Shown: in pieces, positions 8,525 through 16,426 of the stretch | Position numbering within the stretch: the stretch's first letter is position 1 | How the letters are laid out: every line of letters starts with the position of its first letter | Source of the DNA: Labrenzia sp. OB1 | GTDB taxonomy: Bacteria; Pseudomonadota; Alphaproteobacteria; Rhizobiales; Stappiaceae | DNA length: 64,000 nt | Assembly: GCF_001624695.1 (NCBI RefSeq) | Contig: NZ_JSEP01000002.1 | Coordinates: 1-64,000 of the forward strand | Reading direction: 5' to 3' | Translations under genes and position numbers: made by a program | The notes under the pieces: generated by a model | The model's input: the letters and a program-made list of their open reading frames with translations, nothing else | What the model was told of the DNA's origin: nothing | The model's database searches: none

Positions 8525-9445
8525 GTGTTGAAATATCTCTCACGCCGGATCGCATCGAGTCTCTTTGCGCTTCTGGTCATTACATTCATCGTGTTTTTGC
8601 TGACCCAATTGTCTGGCAGCCCGGTGGATGCCCTTTTGCCGGACGACGCAACCCAGGAACAGATTGACAGCTTCATTCGTGAATGGGGTTTAGACAAGCC
8701 GCTTTGGCAACAATATCTGACGTTCCTTGGCAATGCCGCGCAAGGCGATTTCGGCACCTCACTGAAGTGGCCCGGACAAGATGCCATGGGCTTTGTCCTG
8801 GACAGGATGCCTGCCACCCTGGAACTTGGTGGCCTCGCCATCCTGATGAGTGTGGTGATTGCGCTGCCGCTGGGGGTCGCCGCCGCTGTCTATAAAGGCG
8901 GATCGATTGACAATGGCGCGCAGATCTTCGCGCTGGTCGGGCAATCGATGCCGAGCTTCTGGCTCGGGATTATCCTGATCTGGGTATTTTCGGTCTGGCT
9001 TGGCTGGTTGCCAACATCCGGCATGGGCAGCTTTTCCCATGCCATCCTTCCCGCCATCGCCATTGCCTGGTTCCAGATCTCCGCGCTGGCCAGGCTGACC
9101 CGCTCTGCGATGCTGGAAGTGCTCGATGTGGAGTACATCAAACTCGCACGGGTCAAAGGCGTTTCGGAATGGAGCGTGGTCTGGAAACACGCGCTGCGCA
9201 ATGCCGCTGTGGTTCCCCTGACCTACTTCGGCATTCTGGCTGCCTCGATCCTGACAGGCTCAGTCGTGATTGAAACCGTGTTTTCATGGCCAGGCATGGG
9301 GTGGGTTGCAATTGAGGCTATCCGGGGACGCGACTTTCCGGTCGTTCAGGCAGTCATCATTGCCTATGCGGTCATCTACATGATCTCAAACCTTGTCGTA
9401 GACCTGCTCTACGTCGTTGTTGATCCGAGGGTCCGGCATGGCTGA
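8525..9445 (+). CDS. ABC transporter permease, DppB type
   Basis: A 306-residue inner-membrane permease of the oligopeptide class with about six membrane segments. It opens MLKYLSRRIASSLFALLVIT, as DppB/GsiC proteins do, and carries the EAA-like loop EYIKLARVKGVSEWSVVWKH that contacts the ATPase. GTG at 8525 is used as start, preceded by AAGGA. It overlaps the next permease gene by 8 bases, which implies a stoichiometric heterodimer. Confidence 0.92.
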   Translation: MLKYLSRRIASSLFALLVITFIVFLLTQLSGSPVDALLPDDATQEQIDSFIREWGLDKPLWQQYLTFLGNAAQGDFGTSLKWPGQDAMGFVLDRMPATLELGGLAILMSVVIALPLGVAAAVYKGGSIDNGAQIFALVGQSMPSFWLGIILIWVFSVWLGWLPTSGMGSFSHAILPAIAIAWFQISALARLTRSAMLEVLDVEYIKLARVKGVSEWSVVWKHALRNAAVVPLTYFGILAASILTGSVVIETVFSWPGMGWVAIEAIRGRDFPVVQAVIIAYAVIYMISNLVVDLLYVVVDPRVRHG

Positions 9446-10313
9446 GCTTCACCTGCAATCCCACCGTTTACAGAACCTCTGGCAAAAAGCCCGCGAACTG
9501 CCGCTTTTGCCAATTGGGGTCCTGCTCATAGTTTTCATCATTCCGGCCCTCTTTGCCGAAGTGATCGCCCCGCATGATCCTTATGTGCCAAACCTGCGTG
9601 CCCGGCTACAGCCGCCCGTTTTCTTTGGCGGCACATGGGATTATATGCTCGGCACGGATCGTTTGGGGCGCGACATCCTCAGCCGTATTCTGCATGGCGC
9701 ATGGTACGTGCTTGCGGTCTCAATGATTGGTATCGCGGTGGGGGTCGTTGTCGGCACCACGCTTGGTCTGATTGCCGGCTATGCACGTGGCTGGTTTGAC
9801 GGGCTGGTCATGAGGCTTGTCGATATCTCGCTGGCGCTGCCTGCCATGTTGCTGGCCCTGGCGCTGGCTGCAGCGATCGGCGCGAGCTTTCTATCAGTGG
9901 TGATCGTGGTCGGCTTTGCGCTTTGGGCCTATTTCGCGCGGCAAGTACGCGCCGAGGTTCTGCTCTTGCGCAACAGCGATTTCGTTGCGCGTTCGCAAGT
10001 GGCCGGCGCTTCTCACTTGCGCATCCTGTTTCGCCACATCCTGCCAAATGTGATGAACACCATCGTGGTACTGGCCACCCTGCAGGTGGGCATCGCCATC
10101 ATGCTGGACGCCAGCCTGAGCTTTCTGGGCATCGGCATTCCGCGACCAACACCAACCTGGGGTCTGCTGGTCTCCGATGGGCGCGATTTCATCGCAACCG
10201 ACTGGTGGATTTCGTTCTTCCCCGGCCTCGCCATCCTTCTGACCGTGATGGCGGCGAACATGCTGGGGGATTGGCTGCGCGAACAGCTCGACCCGCGACA
10301 AAGGCAGATCTGA
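9438..10313 (+). CDS. ABC transporter permease, DppC type
   Basis: 291 residues. The N-terminal half contains the family's conserved periplasmic stretch (PHDPYVPNLRARLQ and LGTDRLGRDILSRILHG), followed by a BPD_transp_1 membrane domain with the EAA loop SDFVARSQVAGASHLRILFR. ATG at 9438 overlaps the dppB-type stop and has GAGGG upstream; an ATG at 9417 would lie too far inside the previous gene. It pairs with the permease at 8525. Confidence 0.92.
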   Translation: MAELHLQSHRLQNLWQKARELPLLPIGVLLIVFIIPALFAEVIAPHDPYVPNLRARLQPPVFFGGTWDYMLGTDRLGRDILSRILHGAWYVLAVSMIGIAVGVVVGTTLGLIAGYARGWFDGLVMRLVDISLALPAMLLALALAAAIGASFLSVVIVVGFALWAYFARQVRAEVLLLRNSDFVARSQVAGASHLRILFRHILPNVMNTIVVLATLQVGIAIMLDASLSFLGIGIPRPTPTWGLLVSDGRDFIATDWWISFFPGLAILLTVMAANMLGDWLREQLDPRQRQI

Positions 10314-10314
10314 C

Positions 10315-11307
10315 ATGACACATACACAAGAAACGCCTTTGTTGGAGGTCCGTGACCTGCGCGTGGAAATCTCCACCAAGGCAGGCAAGTTCTTTCCGGT
10401 CAACGGCCACAATTTCACCCTGAACTCTGGCGAAACGCTTGGCGTTGTGGGTGAATCCGGGTCGGGGAAATCGATGACAGCCATGTCGCTGGTGCGTTTG
10501 CTGCCCAAACATGCTGCGCGCGTTACATCGGGCAGCATCAAGTTGGAAGGCCGTGAGCTGCTCTCTCTATCGCGAAGCGAGATGCGCAAGGTCAGGGGGC
10601 GAGACATCGCGATGATCCTGCAGGATCCGCAGACGTCATTGAACCCCTCTTTTACGGTCGGAAATCAAATAACCGAAGCGCTGCGCCTGCACGCGCCCGG
10701 GCCCCGCAGCACATTGCGGGAGCGCGCAATCGAAGCCTTGCGAAAGGTCAAGGTGGCGGCTCCAGAACACCGCGTGGACTCCTACCCAAGTCAGTTGAGT
10801 GGCGGCATGCGGCAACGGGTCGTGGGGGCCATCGCCATCTCCTGCGCGCCGAAGGTCATCATTGCAGACGAGCCGACAACCTCGCTCGATGTGACCGTTC
10901 AGGCGCAATACTTGCGGCTTTTGAAAGAGTTGCAAGAAGATACCGGCATGGGGATCATCTTTATCACCCATGACTTTGGCATCGTCGCCAATCTCTGCCA
11001 CCGGATCGTGGTGATGTATTTCGGCCGGATTGTGGAATCCGGCACGGTGGAGCGGATATTCGCCAAACCTGCGCATCCCTACACCGAAGCGCTGATTGCC
11101 GCCGTTCCCAAATTGCATGGCCACAAAGGACGTTTGCGGACGATCCCCGGTTCTCCTCCACCGCAGTCCGAACAGCCCCCCGGCTGCCCTTTTGCGCCAC
11201 GCTGCGAAATGGCAGATACGCGTTGCTTTACCGAGCTGCCTCCCACGGTCGACGCCGATGGCGACGGAGAGCATTTGGCAAGTTGCTGGAGGGTGGCCGG
11301 ACAATGA
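10315..11307 (+). CDS. ABC transporter ATP-binding protein, DppD type
   Basis: A 330-residue ATPase with Walker A GESGSGKS, signature LSGGMRQR, Walker B VIIADEPTT and the H-loop ITHDFG. The C-terminal oligopeptide-transporter extension includes a Cys cluster (CPFAPRC...C) typical of DppD/OppD, often linked to an Fe-S cluster in this family. It starts one base after the previous stop (TGACATG) and ends in an ATGA overlap with the second ATPase. Confidence 0.92.
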   Translation: MTHTQETPLLEVRDLRVEISTKAGKFFPVNGHNFTLNSGETLGVVGESGSGKSMTAMSLVRLLPKHAARVTSGSIKLEGRELLSLSRSEMRKVRGRDIAMILQDPQTSLNPSFTVGNQITEALRLHAPGPRSTLRERAIEALRKVKVAAPEHRVDSYPSQLSGGMRQRVVGAIAISCAPKVIIADEPTTSLDVTVQAQYLRLLKELQEDTGMGIIFITHDFGIVANLCHRIVVMYFGRIVESGTVERIFAKPAHPYTEALIAAVPKLHGHKGRLRTIPGSPPPQSEQPPGCPFAPRCEMADTRCFTELPPTVDADGDGEHLASCWRVAGQ

Positions 11308-12281
11308 CCAACACTCCAATCCTCAAAGTCGAAAACCTGTCCCAGCACTTTACCTTTCAAACCGGGATGCTCAAACGGCAAACCCGAACCGTCAAGGCAG
11401 TAACCGGGCTGAATTTTGATATCTGCTCAGGCGAAACTCTCGCCCTGGTCGGCGAATCCGGTTGCGGCAAGACCACAACCACCCGTTTGCTGCTCCGCCT
11501 GCAATCACCGACCTTGGGGCGGGTGCTTTATGATGGGCAGGATATCAACGAGCTCAAAGGTGCCGGGCTCAAGGCTTACCGCTCCAAGGTACAAGCGGTT
11601 TTTCAGGATCCATGGTCCTCAATCAACCCGCGTGTTCGTATTCGCGATTTTGTAGCAGAGCCTTTGGTCGTCAATGAAAAGCTGACTTCGGGCGAAGTCG
11701 AGCGCCGGGTGCATGCCGCCCTCGATGCAGTTGGATTGCGGCCTCAGGATGCACGAAAATTCCCGCATGAATTCTCAGGGGGGCAACGCCAGCGGATTGC
11801 CATTGCCAGCGCCATCGTTTCGCGCCCACGGCTGATTGTTCTCGATGAGCCGGTATCAGGGTTGGACGTCTCGATACGTTCGCAGATCATCAATCTGTTC
11901 AAGGATCTGCAGGCCGAATATGGGCTGAGTTATATTCTGGTAGCCCATGATCTGGCCACCACCCGCTATCTCGCCGATCGGGTCGCCGTGATGTATCTGG
12001 GCCAGATCATCGAACAAGGAGCCACTGACGACGTCTTTGATGCCCCCGCTCACCCCTATACCGAGGCGCTGTTGTCAGCCGCGCTCTCGGCAGATCCGGG
12101 TGAGGTGCGCAACGAGATCCCCATGAGCGGCGAAGTTCCTTCTCCGCTGAACCCGCCCAGCGGTTGCGCGTTCCATCCGCGCTGCCACCGCAGCATGGGA
12201 GAAATCTGTCAAAGCCGTAGCCCCGTCCTTGGGGAGCAAGCTCCAAATCGCGCCGTCAGCTGCCATCAATACGCCCCATAA
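11304..12281 (+). CDS. ABC transporter ATP-binding protein, DppF type
   Basis: A 325-residue ATPase with Walker A GESGCGKT, signature FSGGQRQR, Walker [13 protein letters not shown] and H-loop VAHDLA, plus the C-terminal oligo-HPY region with CAFHPRC. The start at 11304 is the ATGA overlap with the preceding gene; the longer in-frame start at 11223 would give an unneeded N-terminal tail. It forms the ATPase heterodimer with the protein at 10315. Confidence 0.92.
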   Translation: MTNTPILKVENLSQHFTFQTGMLKRQTRTVKAVTGLNFDICSGETLALVGESGCGKTTTTRLLLRLQSPTLGRVLYDGQDINELKGAGLKAYRSKVQAVFQDPWSSINPRVRIRDFVAEPLVVNEKLTSGEVERRVHAALDAVGLRPQDARKFPHEFSGGQRQRIAIASAIVSRPRLIVLDEPVSGLDVSIRSQIINLFKDLQAEYGLSYILVAHDLATTRYLADRVAVMYLGQIIEQGATDDVFDAPAHPYTEALLSAALSADPGEVRNEIPMSGEVPSPLNPPSGCAFHPRCHRSMGEICQSRSPVLGEQAPNRAVSCHQYAP

Positions 12282-12371
12282 CCCGAAACCCTCCGCAAGT
12301 CTGCACCTGTCCGCCTCGGCGGGCAGGTCGCACGCCTGCGCTCGTGTCTCTATCAAGAAGAAAGACCAACT

Positions 12372-13184
12372 ATGAAAATTACTGCCGTCACCAATGAAGT
12401 CTACCCTGACATTTCTTCTGCCAGCCTGCCCAAGATCTTTGGCCGGGCGACAGAAGCAGGCATTCGCTCGTTTGAGCTGCGTGTGGTTGAAGGCAAGCGC
12501 TTTCCCATGTTCGAGCCGGACGCATGGGACCGTTTGAAAGCACAGTCGGAATCCTATGGTATCCAATACACCGCCGTCTCCCCCGGCCTGTTCAAAGCTC
12601 CCCTGCAAAGCGAACTGATGCAGTTGCATGCGGACCATCTGTTGCCGATGGGTCTGGATCTGGCCGATGCGATCGGCGTCAAGACGCTGATCCTGTTTGG
12701 CCCGACCCGCTCGGAGCCCGAGCTGCCTGGTGAGTTCGAACAGGTCGTCGAGTTGATCAAAACCGCCGTTGACAAGGCGGTTGCGCGCGGCTTCACGGTT
12801 CAGCTTGAGAACCTGCCTGGCAGTTGGGCAGATACCTCAGACGCTTGTCTGGCCCTGCTGAAGGCCGTTGACCGGCCCGAATTTGGCTATGTCTGGGACA
12901 CGGGCAACCTTTATGAAGCCGAACAGGAACACTTTCGCGCAGGCTATGAAAAACTCAAACCCTACATCCGCAATGTCCATCTCAAGGATGGCGCTGTGGT
13001 TGACGGCAAAATGGTCTGGAAACGCTACGGCGAAGGCGTCACCGATGTGAAAGGCCAGGTCGAAGCCCTCATTGCAGATGGCTATGAAGGTACCCTGGTG
13101 CTCGAGGCGGCGTGCCAGCCACACGAATTGGAAGATTTTCCGACGTCGATGGCCTATCTGAATTCCATCCTCGCCCGAGACTGA
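12372..13184 (+). CDS. Sugar phosphate isomerase/epimerase family protein (TIM barrel)
   Basis: A 270-residue xylose-isomerase-like TIM barrel (AP endonuclease family 2 fold). The metal-binding positions expected for the fold are visible: Glu in VQLENLP, Asp in YVWDTGN, His in VHLKDG and Glu in LVLEAA. Such enzymes interconvert keto and aldo sugars or epimerise them; the substrate cannot be told from sequence. It follows the ABC operon by 90 bases in the same direction with AAGAAGAAAG before the ATG, so it probably processes what the transporter brings in. Confidence 0.85.
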   Translation: MKITAVTNEVYPDISSASLPKIFGRATEAGIRSFELRVVEGKRFPMFEPDAWDRLKAQSESYGIQYTAVSPGLFKAPLQSELMQLHADHLLPMGLDLADAIGVKTLILFGPTRSEPELPGEFEQVVELIKTAVDKAVARGFTVQLENLPGSWADTSDACLALLKAVDRPEFGYVWDTGNLYEAEQEHFRAGYEKLKPYIRNVHLKDGAVVDGKMVWKRYGEGVTDVKGQVEALIADGYEGTLVLEAACQPHELEDFPTSMAYLNSILARD

Positions 13185-13200
13185 TCTGCTTCCGATGAAT

Positions 13201-13223
13201 CCGACCAGCCCCCTGGTTGGTTT
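13201..13223 (+). terminator. Hairpin after the isomerase gene
   Basis: CCGACCAG-CCCC-CTGGTTGG followed by TTT lies 16 bases past the stop of the isomerase gene. It can form an 8-bp stem with one G-T pair. The T-run is short, so termination may be partial. Confidence 0.5.
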
Positions 13224-13280
13224 GGATATGATGCGGCTTTTCAGGTGAGATTTCATCAAGCCGCATTGTGCCCGATCCAA

Positions 13281-13309
13281 GGCGTTGTTGCCCGACAGGC
13301 AACAACGCC
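13281..13309. terminator. Perfect 12-bp stem-loop
   Basis: GGCGTTGTTGCC, a 5-base loop CGACA, then GGCAACAACGCC. There is no T-run, but the stem is perfect and lies downstream of the ABC/isomerase operon in a gene-free stretch. It could be a second transcription terminator or an mRNA 3-prime end stabiliser. Confidence 0.45.
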
Positions 13310-13504
13310 TGACGTTTGAACGTTGTCTTTGCCGTCATGTGCGCTTCCTCGTCGGTCAGCCCGCTGATGCCATGGCGCTGTAAACAGCGATGCAGAGACG
13401 ACCCCTTCCGATTGATACCGTATCGCTTCGAAAGTCGAACTCACGGAATTGTTCCGGTCCCGGGCTCATTTGCACCGCCTTTCTTTCGAAGAAAGTGCGC
13501 TTTT

Positions 13505-13592
13505 CCATTCCAATGCCGTGGTCGCAACAGTCTTCAAGACGTTGAAGGCCGAGCTGACCTGGCCCGTCGCATGGACGACGCGTCGTGACCTG
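13505..13592 (+). pseudogene. IS3-family OrfB fragment
   Basis: One frame reads HSNAVVATVFKTLKAELTW followed by PVAWTTRR, which parallels the catalytic-Glu region of IS3 OrfB proteins (CYDNAAVETFFKTLKAELIW). The catalytic Glu is replaced (VAT instead of VET) and no frame continues on either side. It is a decayed transposon piece lying between the ABC operon and the second half of the signalling cluster. Confidence 0.6.
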
Positions 13593-13760
13593 AGACCCCA
13601 GAACTCCTCCAATTTTGTGTAGAGTCCGTTCCAACCCGGTCAGACGGCATTCACCGCACGCATTCAATAATTTAACCGCTGTGAACCCTGCTACTCGTCA
13701 TGGGCAGCAGCGGCAAGACACTCCAAATTTGAGTACAAAAATGATCGCGAGCAAGCGTTG

Positions 13761-13774
13761 TTCCCAAATGGGGA
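13761..13774. promoter_or_regulatory. Candidate operator, palindrome copy 3 (upstream of REC-HDOD)
   Basis: TTCCCAAATGGGGA, one mismatch from the consensus, lies 63 bases before the REC-HDOD start. It would control the REC-HDOD and REC-HD-GYP genes together, since these overlap. Confidence 0.55.
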
Positions 13775-13837
13775 TATTGGCGCACGCGCCTGGCGTTTAT
13801 CTTCGTCGCTGTGAGTAGCAAAAGGGTAAAATCAAAA

Positions 13838-14857
13838 ATGTCCCGCAAAGTGAGCATTCTGTTTGTTGATGATGAACCCAACATCTTGAGAGCGGTGCGC
13901 CGTCAAGTGCGTCACTATCGGGATCAATGGGACATGCACTTTGCGAATGGCGGAGTTGAGGCTGTTAAGGTCATCACTCTCGAAAATATCGATATCGTTG
14001 TTACGGACATGCGTATGCCCGAGGTGGACGGGTCGAAATTGTTGGAATGGATATCCTCACACCATCCGACAATCATTCGCATCGTTTTGTCGGGAGAGGC
14101 GAAGCTCGAAGAAATCTATCGTATCGTCGGCCGCAGCCATCGTTTTCTGGCCAAACCATGCTCACCGGAGGCAATCCTCTCCGTGTTGTGCGATATTGTC
14201 GATGCTCAGCTGCATGACAATCTGGAGAACGGCAGCTTCGAGCTGTCCATGCTCGACAAACTTGGAACTCCGGCAAAGACCTTTGAAGAGCTGCGCTGCG
14301 CGCTCAATGCTGATGAACCAAACATCGAGCATGTGCATCAAATTGTGGGCAGTGACCCAAGTTTGTCACTTCGCGTGCTGCAGCTCAGCAACTCTGCCTA
14401 TTTCAAAAAGCCTGTCAGCACATGTTGCGTAAGAAGGGCCGTAGCGAACCTCGGGATCGACCGGCTTCGCGATCTCATGGATGTGGCGCGCCTGGGACAG
14501 GACAGCAGAGCACCGATTGAAAGTGAGCTGGCTACGGAAGAGGCATTTTGGCTCGCACGTGCTTGCCGAAACCAATGCGCAGAGTCCACGAATGACCCCG
14601 AAGCATTGGCGGCAGCGTACCTGTTAGGACTGGCCCTGCGATGCGGCGCCGTCGATACCACAGGCTCACTTGCCCAGGTCGCCAAGAGAGCGGCGTTTTT
14701 GACTGTTTTGTTCGGACTGCCCCAAGTGCTGCATGTCTCTCTTTTGGGCCTGGCATCAACCAATGCGGCAGCTCCTTTTGAACAATGGCCGCGGCTGATA
14801 GCCAACGCCATCATCGAGTTTGGAAACCAAACCAACAACAACGAGGCCGCAGCATGA
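13838..14857 (+). CDS. Response regulator with HDOD output domain
   Basis: 339 residues. The receiver domain (1-120) has Asp 57 in VVTDMRMPEVDG and AKPCS for the conserved Lys. The second half is an HDOD domain: VGSDPSLSLRVLQLSNSAYF followed by RRAVANLGIDRLRDLM. HDOD domains are non-catalytic relatives of HD phosphohydrolases that act as protein scaffolds in signalling. ATG at 13838 has AAGGG upstream; GTG at 13811 is an alternative. It overlaps the next gene by ATGA, so both regulators are made together. Confidence 0.85.
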   Translation: MSRKVSILFVDDEPNILRAVRRQVRHYRDQWDMHFANGGVEAVKVITLENIDIVVTDMRMPEVDGSKLLEWISSHHPTIIRIVLSGEAKLEEIYRIVGRSHRFLAKPCSPEAILSVLCDIVDAQLHDNLENGSFELSMLDKLGTPAKTFEELRCALNADEPNIEHVHQIVGSDPSLSLRVLQLSNSAYFKKPVSTCCVRRAVANLGIDRLRDLMDVARLGQDSRAPIESELATEEAFWLARACRNQCAESTNDPEALAAAYLLGLALRCGAVDTTGSLAQVAKRAAFLTVLFGLPQVLHVSLLGLASTNAAAPFEQWPRLIANAIIEFGNQTNNNEAAA

Positions 14858-16062
14858 CACAGAACCGCAAAGTTCTTCTTGTCGACGACGAGATTCATGT
14901 TCTCAACGCCGCCAAACGCGTGTTGCGCCGCTCAGTAGAAGTTGTAACAGCCAACGGACCTCAGGAAGCGCTGGAGAAAATCAAGAGCGTAGGTCCGTTT
15001 GCAGTTGTGGTTAGCGACCAAAACATGCCCGGTGTTGACGGTATTAAACTGCTTGGTCACATATCAAAAAAAGCCCCATCGACCACGCGGATTATGCTGA
15101 CTGGGAACAACGACCAGGAGACGGCGATGAACGCCGTCAATGATGGGCGCATCTTTCGCTTCTTAACCAAACCCTGCGATTCCGATGCGCTCGCCAAAGT
15201 CATTGAAGAAGGAATATCACACCACCAGGCAGTCACAGCTGAACGGGAACTGCTTGAACAGACATTGTCAGGCAGCGTCAAGATACTGGTCGATGTCATT
15301 GCCATGTCGCGTCCGCGAGCTCACTTGCGCGCAACGATCATTCAGCGTTGGGCGCGCAAGGTAAACAAGGCTCTGGAAGCCAAGCCTTCACTCGAACAGG
15401 GTATCTCCGCGATGCTTTGTACACTTGGCTATCTGACCTTGGCCGACGACCTTTCCGAGCGATATTTCTGCGGCTCTGCGTTAACGCCCGAGGAAAAGAA
15501 TGTCGTGAATGAATCTGCGGCCATGGCACGCGACCTTATGCTGCACATCCCCAGAATGGAAGGCATCGCCGATGCGATCTACTACTGCCGCAAGGGATTT
15601 GACGGCAGCGGGTTCCCAAAAGACGACATTAAGGGAGAAGACATCCCTGAGGCGGCCCGGGTATTGTGTGCACTCATCGATCTGGCCGAGATTTCGACAG
15701 GCGAGTCGCCATCTTATTTGGCCTGTATGGAGGAGCTGAAACAAAACGCTCCGCGCTATGATCCGCGCATACTTGAGGCCATGCAAAAAGTTCTTGGCGG
15801 AGACCAACATTTTGCTGGAAGCCCGAATGCGCAACGTATTTCTGTACCTGTTCTGCAGCTTCAGGCGGGAGATCTTCTTGCCTCCGATATTCGCGATGCA
15901 GATGACAGATTGTTGCTCGCGACAGGAAGCCTGTTAAGCGAAATCACGCTGAAAAGACTTCGCTCGATACGGACACTTGTAGAGGCCAATGCCTCCATCG
16001 ATGTTTGGCGTGAAGGCGCGCAAATTTCAGACGAGCCGCAGCAAACGGCGCTCGTTTCCTAG
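14854..16062 (+). CDS. Response regulator with degenerate HD-GYP domain (HnoD-like)
   Basis: 402 residues. The receiver domain has Asp 55 in VVSDQNMPGVDG and FLTKPCD. The output domain is recognisable as HD-GYP by FDGSGFPKDDIKGEDIPEAA, but the HD dyad that should read HDIGKIGIP is CTLGYLTLADD, and the HH before the GYP loop is YC. With these metal ligands gone it should not hydrolyse c-di-GMP. HnoD in the Shewanella H-NOX network is also a receiver plus a catalytically dead HD-GYP domain and acts allosterically on the EAL enzyme, so a similar role is plausible here. The TAG stop lies in CTAG and forms the edge of the MITE that follows. Confidence 0.85.
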   Translation: MTQNRKVLLVDDEIHVLNAAKRVLRRSVEVVTANGPQEALEKIKSVGPFAVVVSDQNMPGVDGIKLLGHISKKAPSTTRIMLTGNNDQETAMNAVNDGRIFRFLTKPCDSDALAKVIEEGISHHQAVTAERELLEQTLSGSVKILVDVIAMSRPRAHLRATIIQRWARKVNKALEAKPSLEQGISAMLCTLGYLTLADDLSERYFCGSALTPEEKNVVNESAAMARDLMLHIPRMEGIADAIYYCRKGFDGSGFPKDDIKGEDIPEAARVLCALIDLAEISTGESPSYLACMEELKQNAPRYDPRILEAMQKVLGGDQHFAGSPNAQRISVPVLQLQAGDLLASDIRDADDRLLLATGSLLSEITLKRLRSIRTLVEANASIDVWREGAQISDEPQQTALVS

Positions 16063-16325
16063 GGCGTAAACTCATAAATGAAGATGAAATGGTTTGAGGC
16101 GAATTGGTCTTCATCAAGGAGCGAAAGCGCAGGAAATGTGGTTCATTTTCAAGCCTTTTGCGACGCAGAGGAGGACCAATTCGGTCAAATCCGAAGGACA
16201 TGGAAATGGCTTCACCCCTTGTCGTCAGCGTGCTTGACCGGGCAGGAAGCCCGCTCATCGCACGCTTCCTAACGGGGTTTCGCCATTTCCCATGCCATTT
16301 CGTCTTCATTTATGAGTTTACGCCC
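16062..16325. mobile_element. 264-bp MITE with ~34-bp terminal inverted repeats
   Basis: The two ends (GGGCGTAAACTCATAAATG... and its inverted copy ending ...GAGTTTACGCCC) match over about 34 bases with one or two differences and are flanked by TA on both sides. No transposase gene fits inside. The terminal bases resemble those of the IS5-type element at 4425 (GGGC..A.ACTCAT), so an IS5/IS427-group transposase probably mobilises it. It sits exactly at the stop codon of the HD-GYP gene without changing it. Confidence 0.85.
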
Positions 16326-16360
16326 TAAGCGTTTACCAAGGAAGAAAGGAGTAAATTTTG

Positions 16361-16374
16361 TCCCTATATGGGGA
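16361..16374. promoter_or_regulatory. Candidate operator, palindrome copy 4 (upstream of PhnD-like gene)
   Basis: TCCCTATATGGGGA lies 52 bases before the start of the PhnD-like gene, the same distance as the copy before hnoX. It matches the shared consensus at 12 of 14 positions. It survives just downstream of the MITE insertion. Confidence 0.55.
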
Positions 16375-16426
16375 TCGTTCCTCCTAGTCCGTTTCGGCAC
16401 ACTGTTGAAATCGAAAGGAACGATCC

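Larger units (their letters stand above)
13224..13760. other. Gene-poor intergenic region
   Basis: Apart from the stem-loop at 13281 and the IS3 fragment at 13505, this stretch holds nothing I can support. Short open frames on both strands lack family resemblance, ribosome sites and consistent codon use. It looks like old insertion debris at the boundary of the transporter operon. Confidence 0.4.
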
